Assembly: GCF_025950235.1 (NCBI RefSeq)
Contig: NZ_JAPDDT010000007.1
Span: 310,001 to 374,000, forward strand
From: Luteolibacter arcticus
Lineage (GTDB): Bacteria > Verrucomicrobiota > Verrucomicrobiia > Verrucomicrobiales > Akkermansiaceae
Length of the DNA: 64,000 bases
Direction of reading: 5' to 3'
The position numbers and the translations under genes are program-made. A model generated the notes under the pieces. That model searched no databases, was not told the DNA's origin, and saw only the letters and a program-made list of their open reading frames with translations. Position 1 is the first letter of the stretch, and each line of letters starts with the position of its first letter. Of this stretch, positions 44,601 to 53,184 are shown piece after piece.

Positions 44601-45211
44601 ATGGAATGGAGGGGCCGGGCGGCTATCAGTTCACCGGACGCACGATTCCGGTGTGGAACCGCTGGCGGAAGACGGACGATTTCCAAGAGCCGTGGCTGCT
44701 GCGCTTCTTCGATCAGCTCCGCTTCTATCCGGTCAGTGCGGAGGAATTGCTGCGCCTGCGCGAAGAGGTTCCGCGCGGCCGGCACAAGCTGGAGATCGTG
44801 GAGACGGTCTTCCGCTTCGCCGACTACGAGGCGTTTCTCGAAGCTCACGCCGGTGAGATCGAGAGCTTCCGGACCACCCAGCGTGCCGCATTCGAAGGCG
44901 AGCGCCGCCGATGGGAGGAGGCCGGGCTTTCCATGGATAGCCCCGCGGAGGAAACCGTGGAGGCAAGCGAGATCACGATTCCGGACGGCTGCTCCACGCT
45001 CGACAGCCCGGTGACAGGGAGCGTGTGGAAGATTCACGTTCAGGCAGGGGATCTGCTAACGGTGTCCGCTACGGCCATGATCTTGGAAGCGATGAAAATG
45101 GAAGTGCCGCTGGATGCCGATGAGCATCTGGAAGTGGTGGAGGTGCTGGTGGCGGAAGGGGCGAGCGTCCGGGCAGGACAGTCGCTCGTGGTGGTTCGAG
45201 CCAAAGGCTAA
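41639..45211 (+). CDS. Biotin-dependent carboxylase of the urea/guanidine carboxylase family
   Basis: The 1190-residue enzyme joins a biotin carboxylase domain (residues 1 to ~445; [20 protein letters not shown], the Gly-rich ATP loop [25 protein letters not shown]), a carboxyltransferase region of KipA-like (from ~447; [15 protein letters not shown]) and KipI-like (from ~785; [14 protein letters not shown]) parts, and a C-terminal biotin carrier domain with EAMKMEV (biotinyl-Lys about 1153). Conserved CT blocks are [19 protein letters not shown] and [20 protein letters not shown]. The family carboxylates urea to allophanate or guanidine to carboxyguanidine with ATP and bicarbonate. The adjoining DUF1989 pair favours guanidine. 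bioD and bioF in the window could supply biotin. Confidence 0.92.
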   Translation: MNILIANRGEIAARAIRTIHKLGHRAVAVYSDPDAGAPHVDLADEAHRLGPGPVLESYLLKDSLIAIAKESVAAAVFPGYGLLSENTDFARMCEDAGVKWLGPTPEQIIAFGLKHEARRLAGEAGVPLVPGTDLLASADVAVAAAEEIGYPVMLKSTAGGGGIGMKVCRDADELAREFESVVRVSERSFGSGGVFIERFIERGRHVEVQIFGDGQGRVLALGERDCSVQRRNQKVFEETPAPDLSDEVRSSLHAAAVKLGESVSYRSAGTVEFIYDADRGDFFFLEVNTRLQVEHGVTELVTGIDLVEWMIRLALDPEWVMPASAPAPQGHAVQARVYAEDPNHNFRPSAGLLTEASFPEWTRCDGWIVAGTEVSPFYDPLLAKVMVHGRDRADAVALLSKALEETRISGIETNLRYLRQVAGWEPYLAGGVAMRDMASFDYRPNTFDVVSAGTMTTVQDWPGRTGLWEVGVPPCGPFDSLSFRLANRLVGNGEGVPGLEITMAGPTLRFNAATTVAIAGALVLVLKNGEAMAMHAAIEVVPGDTLKIGRIEGPGMRCYLAVAGGIESPDYLGSASTFTLGKFGGPFGRALLPGDVLGIGCADTVVEARGGRECPPSFSHDWTIGVLYGPHGAPDFFLDEDIETFFATAWEVHYNSARTGVRLIGPKPKWARKDGGEAGLHPSNLHDNAYAIGAVDFTGDMPVILGPDGPSLGGFVCPVVVIDAELWKLGQLRPGDKVRFIPVDESWAAEQSKAVDAFLSGEASALPLPSAISHLQSPILESFGEGDDAVVVRRAGDRYFLVEFGPHHLDLKLRFKVHVVYEWLKEQGIAGIIDLTPGIRSLQVHFDPGVVSRDELWGKIREGILALPPLEQIEVPARIVHLPLSWDDPSTREAIQRYMQSVRPDAPWCPSNLEFIRRINGLDSIDEVYRIFFDASYLVMGLGDVYLGAPVATPLDPRHRLVTTKYNPARTWTPENAVGIGGAYLCIYGMEGPGGYQFTGRTIPVWNRWRKTDDFQEPWLLRFFDQLRFYPVSAEELLRLREEVPRGRHKLEIVETVFRFADYEAFLEAHAGEIESFRTTQRAAFEGERRRWEEAGLSMDSPAEETVEASEITIPDGCSTLDSPVTGSVWKIHVQAGDLLTVSATAMILEAMKMEVPLDADEHLEVVEVLVAEGASVRAGQSLVVVRAKG

Positions 45212-45223
45212 CCGGTTAAACGC

Positions 45224-46960
45224 ATGAAGATCGCCGAATTGAAGAAGCGGTATGCCGAAGGCTTGAAGCCGACGGAGTTGATTGAGGAACTTTGGGAGAA
45301 GATCGCCGCTTGGGATGATCCGGCGCTGTTCATCCACTTGCCCGAGAAGGACGAGTTGCTTGCGATGGCAGAGGCCGTCGAGTCGATGCCCGGGGATCTG
45401 CCGCTGTGGGGGATTCCTTTCGTCGTGAAGGACAACCTCGATGTGGAAGGGATGCCCACGACTGCGGCGTGTCCGGCTTTTTCCTACGTGCCAGCCGTGG
45501 ACGCGGAAGTGGTGAATCGCCTCCGTGCCGCCGGAGCGATCCCGCTCGGCAAGGCGAACCTCGACCAATTCGCGACCGGCCTGGTGGGAACTCGTTCGCC
45601 CTATGGCACGCCACGCAATGCGATCGATGCGGAGTTTCTCCCCGGCGGATCGAGTTCGGGCAGTGCTTCGTCGGTGGCGGCGGGGCTGTGCTGTTTTTCG
45701 CTCGGCACCGATACGGCGGGCTCGGGGCGCGTGCCGGCTGCCTTTCAAGAGTTGATCGGGTGGAAGCCGACGAAGGGTCTGCTCAGCACCCGCGGTGTTG
45801 TTCCGGCGTGCCGCTCGCTCGATTGTGTGTCCGTCTTCGCCAACACGGTGGAAGACGTGTCGCTCATTGCTGGCGTGGTGGCGGGCTTTGATGAAGGCGA
45901 TCCTTTCTCCCGCGAGATCGAGCCTGTGGGCAAGATCGGTCCAGCCTTCCGCTTCGGCGTGCCGCTGGAATTGGACTTCGCGGACGATCTGGACACGCCG
46001 GGTCTCTTTGCCGCGGCGGTCGAGCGCATGAAGGCCCTCGGTGGTGAGCCGGTGGGCATCGATCTGAAGCCCTTTGTCGAGGCCGCGAAGCTGCTCTATG
46101 AGGGACCGTGGGTGGCGGAGCGCTGGGCCGCGGTGGGCGGATTCGTGGAAGAGAATCCGGGCGAGATTTTTCCGGTGACCCGCAAGATCCTGGAGGCTTC
46201 GAAGGGCTGGGATGCTGCGGCGACTTTTCGTGCGCAGTATCGTATGGCGGAACTTGCACGCGTCGCGGCGAAGGTGTGGAAGGACATCGAGGTCCTGCTG
46301 CTGCCGACCACGCCGCGGATCTACACGGTGGCCGAGGTGCTGGACGAGCCGTTCCAGACGAATGCGACGCTCGGGAAGTACACGAATTTCATGAACCTGC
46401 TCGACCTGAGCGCGATCGCGGTGCCGGCCGGAAAGGCCCGGGGCGGAAGGGCGCGATGGGGCGTCACTTTTGCGGCTCCGGCGGGGTGGGATGGGGAGCT
46501 TTTGAAGCTGGCGGCGAGATTTGGCGGGGAGGCCGTCAACGAACTTCCGAAGCCCCAGCGCCCAGCCATCCCGGTCGTCGTCTGCGGCGCTCACTTGGAA
46601 GGGCTGGCGCTGCATTGGCAGCTCGCCGAGCGCGGGGCTACCCTGCGTTCGCGGACGAGAACCGCTCCGGTTTATCGCATGTATGCGATGCCGGCGGTGG
46701 GGAGCATCCCGCCGCGACCGGCGTTGATTCGCGACGAGGAGGAGGGGGGGGCGATCGAGGTGGAAGTCTGGGACCTTTCGCCCGCGGCCTTCGGAGATTT
46801 CGTCTCGAAGATCCCCGGCCCGTTGGGAATCGGAAAGGTCTTGATGGAAAATGGCGAGGATTTGCCCGGCTTCATCGCTGAGCCGCGCGCCGCGGACGGG
46901 GCGGAGGAGATCACGGGCTTCGGGGGCTGGAAGGCTTGGCTGGCAAGCAAATCCACGTAA
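45224..46960 (+). CDS. atzF: Allophanate hydrolase
   Basis: The enzyme hydrolyses allophanate to ammonia and CO2, the last step of the pathway. The N-terminal amidase-signature domain (to about residue 430) has the Ser-cisSer-Lys triad: Lys69 in VVKDNLDVEG, the cis-Ser in PGGSSSGSASS (about 143-145) and the nucleophile Ser167 in GTDTAGSGRVP. The C-terminal ~130 residues (VCGAHLEGLALHWQLAERGA to the end) match the second domain found in complete allophanate hydrolases. The 578-residue length is normal. It starts 12 nt after the carboxylase stop and closes the cluster. Confidence 0.93.
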   Translation: MKIAELKKRYAEGLKPTELIEELWEKIAAWDDPALFIHLPEKDELLAMAEAVESMPGDLPLWGIPFVVKDNLDVEGMPTTAACPAFSYVPAVDAEVVNRLRAAGAIPLGKANLDQFATGLVGTRSPYGTPRNAIDAEFLPGGSSSGSASSVAAGLCCFSLGTDTAGSGRVPAAFQELIGWKPTKGLLSTRGVVPACRSLDCVSVFANTVEDVSLIAGVVAGFDEGDPFSREIEPVGKIGPAFRFGVPLELDFADDLDTPGLFAAAVERMKALGGEPVGIDLKPFVEAAKLLYEGPWVAERWAAVGGFVEENPGEIFPVTRKILEASKGWDAAATFRAQYRMAELARVAAKVWKDIEVLLLPTTPRIYTVAEVLDEPFQTNATLGKYTNFMNLLDLSAIAVPAGKARGGRARWGVTFAAPAGWDGELLKLAARFGGEAVNELPKPQRPAIPVVVCGAHLEGLALHWQLAERGATLRSRTRTAPVYRMYAMPAVGSIPPRPALIRDEEEGGAIEVEVWDLSPAAFGDFVSKIPGPLGIGKVLMENGEDLPGFIAEPRAADGAEEITGFGGWKAWLASKST

Positions 46961-46976
46961 GCCGGAGGTCTGCTGG

Positions 46977-47801
46977 ATGCCGGGCTGGAGTGATTCCGGC
47001 CTTGCGCAGCGGGCGATCGGGCGGCAAGGGAGGGGGGTGGACCGCTGGTTTCTGATCGCCGCGACCGCCCTCGCTGCCGTGGGTGGGATCACCGGCATGT
47101 GGACGGTTCACCGGGGAACCCGCAGCCGCTGGACGGTTTTCTGGATGTGCCTGGCGTTTTTGGCCCAGCTCGGGTTCCTGTCCGTCCGCGGCGAGGCCCG
47201 GGGTGCGTGTCCTTTGGTGGGCTTTGGCGAAATCCTCGCCTTTCTCGCGTGGTCGCTGACGCTCTTCTACTTCGTGGTGGGGCCTCCTTACCGGCTGTCG
47301 CTGCTCGGTGTTTTCACGGCCCCGTTGGTGACGATCATTCAAATTTTGGCGCTGATGCCGGGCGTCTGGGATTCAAATCCCACGAGGGTGGGAGTGACTG
47401 ACGGATGGCGCGAGACGCACGCGGCGATGTCCGTCCTTTCCTACGGCGCGCTGGCCCTCGCCGCGGTGGCGGGGGTGATGTTCCTGGTGCTCGACAAGCA
47501 GTTGAAAGACCACCACCTGCAATCCGGTCTATTCCGCAACCTGCCGCCTGTGCGCGAACTATTGAAATGTACGGTCCGCCTGCTGTGGATCGGGGTGGTG
47601 CTGCTGACCATCGGCGTCGTGGCGGGATTCATGATGCCGCGCAATGGGGGCACAGCCCACCTGCTCACGGCCACTGCGGTGTGGATCGGCTATGCGGCCT
47701 TGCTTTCGATCCGGCAGGTGAGGGGACTGACCGGTCGCCGGACGGCGACGGTCGCAGTGGTGCTCTTCGTCATCTCCCTTTCGGTATTTGCGCTCGTCTG
47801 A
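46977..47801 (+). CDS. hemX: HemX/CcsA-like membrane protein
   Basis: The 274-residue protein has about eight transmembrane segments and the cytochrome c assembly domain (GWRETHAAMSVLSYGALALA; TIGVVAGFMM). In many bacteria this HemX form lies directly before hemA and affects glutamyl-tRNA reductase levels. ATG 46977 is preceded by GGAGG with good spacing and is preferred over GTG 47037. Its stop overlaps the hemA start by 1 bp (TGATG). It begins the tetrapyrrole operon only 16 nt after allophanate hydrolase, so read-through from the nitrogen cluster is possible. Confidence 0.8.
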   Translation: MPGWSDSGLAQRAIGRQGRGVDRWFLIAATALAAVGGITGMWTVHRGTRSRWTVFWMCLAFLAQLGFLSVRGEARGACPLVGFGEILAFLAWSLTLFYFVVGPPYRLSLLGVFTAPLVTIIQILALMPGVWDSNPTRVGVTDGWRETHAAMSVLSYGALALAAVAGVMFLVLDKQLKDHHLQSGLFRNLPPVRELLKCTVRLLWIGVVLLTIGVVAGFMMPRNGGTAHLLTATAVWIGYAALLSIRQVRGLTGRRTATVAVVLFVISLSVFALV

Positions 47802-48805
47802 TGGAACTCGTCTGCGTCGGTCTGAATCACCGCACCGCGCCCGTCGAGGTTCGCGAACGCTTCGCCGTGTCGGCGAGCAAGCTGGGCGACTCGGCGAAGG
47901 ATCTGCTGACTCTTGATGGACTCGCGGAAAGCGTGGTGCTGTCCACCTGCAACCGTACCGAATTCTACCTCGCCGGGGAAAAGGCCGAGGAGGCGGCTGC
48001 CGAGCTGCGCCGCAAGCTCGAGCAATCCTATGGCAAGGATTCCGATCCGCATTGGTACGAATACCATCGTATTTCCGCGGCGCGGCATCTCTGCCGGGTG
48101 GTGAGCGGGCTCGACTCGATGGTGCTGGGCGAAACGGAGATCTTCGGCCAAACCAAGGAGGCCTACCGTCAGGCGCTTGAGTCCGGCGCGACCTCGGCCA
48201 CGCTGAACAAGCTCTTCCAACGTGCATTCGCGGTGGGGAAAAAGGTCCGCACCGACACACGCATCCAGGAAGGTGCGACCTCCGTGGCGGGGGCGGCGGT
48301 GGAACTCGCGGAGAAGATTTTCGGCAAGCTGGCCGGCTGCCGCGTCATCGTCATCGGCGCGGGCGACATGAGCCGGCAGACCGCGCAGGCGCTGGTGTCC
48401 CGCGGCGCGAGTTCCGTATTCGTCACGAACCGTTCCTTCGACAAGGCCGAGCAACTGGCCACGGAGATGGGTGGCCGGGCCGTGCGTTTCGATGAATGGC
48501 AGGCGGTGCTCGCCGGTGTGGACGTGGTGATTTCCTCGACCAGCGCGCCGCATCCGGTGGTGCTGCCGCATCACATCGAGTCGGTGCGCCGGGTGCGGAA
48601 ATTCCGGCCGCTGTTCCTGATCGACATCGCTGTGCCCCGCGACATTGATCCGGCCTGTGGCGAGATCGAGGAAGTTTACCTGTACGATATCGACACCCTT
48701 GAACAATTGGCCGATGAGGCCCGCGTCCGGCGCGAAAAACAGATCGTGGAGTGCGACCGGATCATCGACGAAGAACTCAGAAAGCTGAACCTGCCCGGCA
48801 CGTGA
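47801..48805 (+). CDS. hemA: Glutamyl-tRNA reductase, short form
   Basis: HemA reduces glutamyl-tRNA to glutamate semialdehyde, the first committed step of C5 tetrapyrrole synthesis. The catalytic Cys50 is in LSTCNRTEF. Other signatures are VVSGLDSMVLGETEI, GKKVRTDTRIQEG and the NADPH domain (VIGAGDMSRQTAQALV). At 334 residues it ends soon after the spinal helix (EKQIVECDRIIDEELRK) and lacks most of the usual C-terminal dimerisation domain of ~420-residue enzymes. The GTGA junction overlaps hemC by 4 bp. Confidence 0.93.
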   Translation: MELVCVGLNHRTAPVEVRERFAVSASKLGDSAKDLLTLDGLAESVVLSTCNRTEFYLAGEKAEEAAAELRRKLEQSYGKDSDPHWYEYHRISAARHLCRVVSGLDSMVLGETEIFGQTKEAYRQALESGATSATLNKLFQRAFAVGKKVRTDTRIQEGATSVAGAAVELAEKIFGKLAGCRVIVIGAGDMSRQTAQALVSRGASSVFVTNRSFDKAEQLATEMGGRAVRFDEWQAVLAGVDVVISSTSAPHPVVLPHHIESVRRVRKFRPLFLIDIAVPRDIDPACGEIEEVYLYDIDTLEQLADEARVRREKQIVECDRIIDEELRKLNLPGT

Positions 48806-49737
48806 GCGAAGAAGAATTCCAGAAGACCGTCATCGGAACCCGCGGGAGCGATCTCGCGCTTGTCCAAGCTGCCTCCGTCGAGCGGGCGTTGTCGCAGGCG
48901 TTTCCCGATCTGCGGATTGGTCGCCAGGTCATCCGCACCATGGGCGACCGCCGCACCGATGTGGCGCTGGCCGAGGTCGCGAAGGCTGAAGGCACCGATA
49001 AGGGAATCTTCACCAAGGAACTCGAGGAAGCGTTGCGCGCCGGTGAGATCGATATCGCCGTGCATTCGCTGAAGGACGTGCCGACCGTTATCGATGCCGA
49101 ATTCGAGATCGCGGGCGTGCTTTCCCGCGCGCCGATCCGGGATGTGCTCATTACTCGTCAACCCGGCGGGCTCGATGTCTTGCCGGCGGGTTCGGTCGTC
49201 GGCACCAGTGCGGTGCGGCGTGCGCGCCAACTCCAGTGGTTGCGGCCGGATCTGAAGGTGATCGACCTGCGCGGCAATGTGCCGACCCGGCTGAGAAAGA
49301 TCGCGGAGGGTGCCTATGATGCGATCCTTTTGGCAGAGGCCGGTCTTGTTAGATTGGGCCATCGCATGTCGCGGCCATCGATGGTCTTCGGCAGCGAACT
49401 TCATTTCACCCCGCTGGCGGAGGATCTGTTCTTTCCCGCGGCGGGGCAGGGGGCCATCGGGTTGGAAATCCGCAAGGGCGATCAAGCGGCGGCCGCTTTG
49501 GTCGCCGCCATCCTCGACTCGGAGACCTTCACCCGCGTCCGGGCCGAGCGAGAATTTCTGCGCCTGCTGGAAGGCGGTTGCAGCACCCCGGTCGGGGTTT
49601 TCACCTCGCTCGACCAAAGCGTCCTGAAGATGGACGCCCGCGTATTTCCTGATGAAGGCGGCACGCCTCGTGTCGCCAATGCTTCCGGCGGCGACCCAAT
49701 GAAGGTCGCCCGCGAACTTTTCGACTCCCTCGCATGA
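48802..49737 (+). CDS. hemC: Porphobilinogen deaminase (hydroxymethylbilane synthase)
   Basis: The enzyme links four porphobilinogens into hydroxymethylbilane using a dipyrromethane cofactor. Motifs include IGTRGSDLALVQA, the IDIAVHSLKDVPT loop, GTSAVRRARQL and the cofactor Cys260 in LEGGCSTPVG. GTG 48802 overlaps the hemA stop by 4 bp, giving a normal 311-residue protein. Its own stop overlaps the next gene by 4 bp, so the operon is tightly coupled. Confidence 0.95.
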   Translation: MSEEEFQKTVIGTRGSDLALVQAASVERALSQAFPDLRIGRQVIRTMGDRRTDVALAEVAKAEGTDKGIFTKELEEALRAGEIDIAVHSLKDVPTVIDAEFEIAGVLSRAPIRDVLITRQPGGLDVLPAGSVVGTSAVRRARQLQWLRPDLKVIDLRGNVPTRLRKIAEGAYDAILLAEAGLVRLGHRMSRPSMVFGSELHFTPLAEDLFFPAAGQGAIGLEIRKGDQAAAALVAAILDSETFTRVRAEREFLRLLEGGCSTPVGVFTSLDQSVLKMDARVFPDEGGTPRVANASGGDPMKVARELFDSLA

Positions 49738-51248
49738 GCACTCCCGGCATCTGTTATCTCGTCGGCGCCGGTCCCGGCGACCTCGGTCTCGTCACCCTGC
49801 GCGCCAAGGAGTGCGTGGAGATGGCCGACGTGCTCGTCTACGACGCCCTTAGTAGTCCGGAGATCCTCCGCTGGGCGAAGAAGGACTGCGAGAAGATCAA
49901 CGTCGGGAAGCGCGCCAAGGACCACACGCTGTCGCAGGAGGGAATCAACGCGTTGATCGTCGAGAAGACCCAGGCGGGAAAGAAGGTGGTGCGCCTCAAG
50001 GGCGGCGATCCGATGATCTTCGGGCGCGGTGGTGAAGAAGCCGCGGAACTCGCGGCGGCGGGCGTGACCTTCGAGATCGTTCCCGGTATCAGCTCGACCA
50101 TCGGCGGTCCCACCTATGCAGGCATCCCGGTGACGCACCGCGATCACTGCTCGCAGCTCACGATCTTCACCGGTCACGAGGATCCGACGAAGGGTGAGAG
50201 TTCGATCGACTACGGCCATCTTGCCAAGACGCCGGGCACCAAGGTTTTTGTGATGGGCGTGTCGCGGCTGCGCGAGATCAGCGCGGCTTTCATCGCTGGT
50301 GGTGCTGATGCTGCGACGCCGATTGCGCTGACCCGCTGGGCCACCACGGGTTCGCAGAAGACGATCACCGGCACGCTTGCCGACATCGCGGATACGGCGG
50401 AGAAGGAGAATTTCGGCTCGCCTGCCGTGGCCGTGATTGGCGGCGTGGTGAACGAGCGCGAGAAGATCAACTGGTTCGAGAAGCGCCCGCTGTTTGGCAA
50501 GCGCATCGTCGTCACCCGCACCCGCGAGCAGGCCGGTGGCCTGAGCCGCGAACTCGCCGGGCTCGGCGCCGACGTGATCGAACTGCCGACCATCCGCATC
50601 GAGCTACCCGATGACAAACGCGAGTTCGCCGAGATGGTGACCCACGCGCACGAATACGACTGGCTCATCTTCACCAGTCCGAATGGCGTGGAGCGGTTCT
50701 TCGAAGCCTTCTTCGCGACCTACGAGGACGCTCGCAGTTTGGGCAATCCCCGCATTGCCGTGATCGGGCCGGGCACGGCGCAGAAGGTCCGCGAATATCG
50801 CCTGGCCGTCGATTTGATGCCGGAAAAAAACTTCGTTGCCGAAGGCCTCGTCGAGGCTTTCACGAATGGCGACTCCGTCGAGAATCTGACCTTATTGTGG
50901 GTCCGCGGCTCCGAAGCCCGCGATGTGGTGTTCGAGGGTCTTACTGCGCTTGGTGCGATCGTCGATGAATGCGTGGCCTACAAGACCGTGCCCGAAACCG
51001 AGGATCCGACCGGCGCTGCCGCGCGCTTGAGCGAGGACGGCGCGGACCTGATCACCTTCACGTCGGCCTCGACCGTGGATAATTTCTTCAAGCTCGGTTT
51101 GCCGTGGCCGGAGGGCTGCGTTGCGGGCAGCATCGGCCCCGTCACTACCGAGGCGTTGAAGAAGCACGACATCAAGCCCGCCTTCGAAGCCAAGCCGAGC
51201 GACATCCCCGGCCTTGTCGCTGCGATCCGTTCCTGGGCTAACCCCTGA
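49734..51248 (+). CDS. cobA-hemD: Fused uroporphyrinogen-III C-methyltransferase and uroporphyrinogen-III synthase
   Basis: The 504-residue protein joins two enzymes. Residues 1 to ~245 are the SAM-dependent methyltransferase (YLVGAGPGDLGLVTLRA, RLKGGDPMIFGRGGEE, GIPVTHRDHC) that makes precorrin-2 for siroheme and B12. Residues ~255-504 are uroporphyrinogen-III synthase (LFGKRIVVTRTREQAGGLSR; LITFTSASTVDNFF), which closes the ring. The fusion is known in several bacterial phyla and channels the HemC product. It overlaps hemC by 4 bp and ends the operon; hemB is not in this window. Confidence 0.94.
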   Translation: MSTPGICYLVGAGPGDLGLVTLRAKECVEMADVLVYDALSSPEILRWAKKDCEKINVGKRAKDHTLSQEGINALIVEKTQAGKKVVRLKGGDPMIFGRGGEEAAELAAAGVTFEIVPGISSTIGGPTYAGIPVTHRDHCSQLTIFTGHEDPTKGESSIDYGHLAKTPGTKVFVMGVSRLREISAAFIAGGADAATPIALTRWATTGSQKTITGTLADIADTAEKENFGSPAVAVIGGVVNEREKINWFEKRPLFGKRIVVTRTREQAGGLSRELAGLGADVIELPTIRIELPDDKREFAEMVTHAHEYDWLIFTSPNGVERFFEAFFATYEDARSLGNPRIAVIGPGTAQKVREYRLAVDLMPEKNFVAEGLVEAFTNGDSVENLTLLWVRGSEARDVVFEGLTALGAIVDECVAYKTVPETEDPTGAAARLSEDGADLITFTSASTVDNFFKLGLPWPEGCVAGSIGPVTTEALKKHDIKPAFEAKPSDIPGLVAAIRSWANP

Positions 51249-51293
51249 CGCATCGGTCTCGACGCTCGGGGCGTCGGAAGTTAGACCCGCGGC

Positions 51294-52154
51294 ATGACAA
51301 CGGCGATCGGGATCATCGGAGGGAGCGGGCTTTACGAAATCGACGGCTTCGAGAAGGCGGAAGAGCGCGTGATCGCGACGCCTTTCGGCGAGCCGTCCGA
51401 TGCGCTGGTCGGCGGGACGCTTGTCGGACGGGAAGTCTGGTTCCTGCCGCGCCATGGTCGCGGACACCGGTTGCTGCCGACGGAGATCAATCATCGGGCG
51501 AACCTGTGGGCGCTGCGGTCGGTCGGCGTGCGCCATTTGATCTGCGTGACGGCGGTGGGGAGCTTGAAGGAGGAGTATCACCCCCGCGACATCGTCTTGC
51601 CGGACCAGTATTTCGACCGGACCAGCCGGCGCGAGCATCACACTTTTTTCGGCGGCGGGATTGTCGGGCACGTCTCGTTTGCCCATCCGGTCAGTGCCGG
51701 GCTGCGCGCGATTCTCAAGGAATCGGCCGCTGCCGAGGGTGCGACGGTCCACGACGGCGGGACGTACGTGAATATGGATGGCCCGGCCTTCTCGACCCGG
51801 GCGGAGAGCGAGACGAACCGGAAACTGGGTTTTGACGTCATCGGGATGACCAATCTCCCCGAAGCCAAGCTGGCCCGGGAGGCGGAGATTGCCTTGGCGA
51901 CGCTGGCGATGATCACCGACTACGATTGCTGGAAAATCGAGGAGGAACCGGTCACCGCCGAGGCCGTGATGGGGCACCTCCACGCCAATGTTTCCGCCGC
52001 CAAACGGATCATCACCCGGTCCATCCCGCAGATCCCGGCGGAGGCGGACTGGCCGGAGCACCGTTCGCTGGACGGGGCGATCATGACGCCGCGGTCGCTG
52101 TGGCCGGCCGAGCGTGTGGAAATGCTGCGGCCGATGCTTCAGCGTTTCTTGTGA
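51294..52154 (+). CDS. mtnP: S-methyl-5'-thioadenosine phosphorylase
   Basis: The enzyme splits methylthioadenosine with phosphate in methionine salvage. The 286-residue protein has the purine-nucleoside-phosphorylase family-2 signatures AIGIIGGSGLYEIDG, LPRHGRGHRLLPTEINHRAN, the phosphate/substrate patch VNMDGPAFSTRAES and MTNLPEAKLAREAEI. The residues around MTDYD-type (ITDYDCW) specify adenine-type substrates. It is a single gene 45 nt after the heme operon. Confidence 0.92.
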   Translation: MTTAIGIIGGSGLYEIDGFEKAEERVIATPFGEPSDALVGGTLVGREVWFLPRHGRGHRLLPTEINHRANLWALRSVGVRHLICVTAVGSLKEEYHPRDIVLPDQYFDRTSRREHHTFFGGGIVGHVSFAHPVSAGLRAILKESAAAEGATVHDGGTYVNMDGPAFSTRAESETNRKLGFDVIGMTNLPEAKLAREAEIALATLAMITDYDCWKIEEEPVTAEAVMGHLHANVSAAKRIITRSIPQIPAEADWPEHRSLDGAIMTPRSLWPAERVEMLRPMLQRFL

Positions 52155-52239
52155 TCAACTTGTTGGAAATGCAGGCGTGACATCGGAAACGGGGACGGTA
52201 TTTTTGGCCGAACCTCCCCCGCTTCCCGTCGCCCACTCC

Positions 52240-53169
52240 ATGAGAAATCCCATCGAAACGTTCGGTTACAAGATCCTCACCGCTTCCTCCCAGGCTGCTT
52301 CTTCGGAAGATGGACTGCCGAAACTTTCCCGCCGCGGATTCATGGTGCTGAGCACGGCGCTGGGCAGCAGTTGTTCGATGGCGTCCTCGGCCAAGCCCGA
52401 TGCGGCGGCCGCCGCGCCGGTGGACCCGGCTTCGGCCCCTACCAAGACGGCGCCGAATACCGCCTACCGCACCCCGCGCCCGCGCGGACCAGTGCCGCGG
52501 AATCCCGACATGAACCTGCCGTCCGGCGGGGGCTCGGGCGTGACTTATTCCCGCGTGGCGGTATCGCAACCGTACATCGCCCTTACTTTCGACGATGGCC
52601 CGCACCCGAAAAATACCCCGCGGCTGCTCGACATGCTGCGCGAGCGGAACGTCAAGGCGACCTTCTACGTGATCGGCCGCAACGTGGACCTCTATCCGAA
52701 TGTGCTACGCCGCACCGTTTCGGAAGGCCACGAAATCGGCAACCACACCTACACTCACCCGATTCTCAGCAAGCTCGGCGACTCGGCCGTGCGCGAGGAG
52801 CTGACCAAGTGCCGTGATGCCGTGGCGCGCGCCGCCGGCGTGCAGCCGCGCACGATGCGCCCGCCGTATGGCGCGCTGCTCCAGCGCCAGCGCCAGTGGG
52901 TCCATGCCGAGCTGAGCTACCCGACCATCATGTGGTCGGTCGATCCGCTCGACTGGAAGCGCCCCGGCCCGTCCGTAGTCACCTCGCGGATCCTTTCCGG
53001 CACCACGCCGGGAGCGATCGTGCTGGCCCACGACCTCCATGCGGGAACGGTGGATGCCATGCCGGCGACCCTCGATGGCTTGCTCAACAAGGGATTCAAG
53101 TTCGTGACCGTCTCGCAGTTGCTCGCAATGGGTGCCCAGGCAGCTCCCGGCCAAGTGGCCGGACAGTAA
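52240..53169 (+). CDS. Polysaccharide deacetylase (NodB domain) with Tat lipoprotein signal
   Basis: The 309-residue protein has an N-terminal region containing SRRGFMVLSTALGSSC, a twin-arginine export motif followed by a lipobox Cys. A Pro/Ala linker leads to a carbohydrate esterase 4 domain from about residue 110. Catalytic motifs are ALTFDDGPHP (Asp pair), GNHTYTHP (two metal His) and MRPPYGAL. Such enzymes remove acetyl groups from peptidoglycan or other glycans in the envelope. ATG 52240 leaves about 30 residues before the Tat motif; a closer start is not available. Confidence 0.85.
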   Translation: MRNPIETFGYKILTASSQAASSEDGLPKLSRRGFMVLSTALGSSCSMASSAKPDAAAAAPVDPASAPTKTAPNTAYRTPRPRGPVPRNPDMNLPSGGGSGVTYSRVAVSQPYIALTFDDGPHPKNTPRLLDMLRERNVKATFYVIGRNVDLYPNVLRRTVSEGHEIGNHTYTHPILSKLGDSAVREELTKCRDAVARAAGVQPRTMRPPYGALLQRQRQWVHAELSYPTIMWSVDPLDWKRPGPSVVTSRILSGTTPGAIVLAHDLHAGTVDAMPATLDGLLNKGFKFVTVSQLLAMGAQAAPGQVAGQ

Positions 53170-53184
53170 ACGCGGGCTCTAACG

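Noticed and set aside
36343-46960. Simple annotation as a urea amidolyase (urea degradation) operon
   Set aside because: Urea use alone would not need two DUF1989 proteins. These fit carboxyguanidine deiminase, so guanidine is preferred; urea as an additional substrate is not excluded.
45056-47098. 680-codon minus-strand frame across allophanate hydrolase
   Set aside because: Antisense to a well-conserved enzyme. It is Arg/His/Pro-rich and has no recognisable motif.
51260-51276. CGACGC-TCGGG-GCGTCG hairpin after the heme operon as a terminator
   Set aside because: The stem is only 6 bp and no T-run follows.
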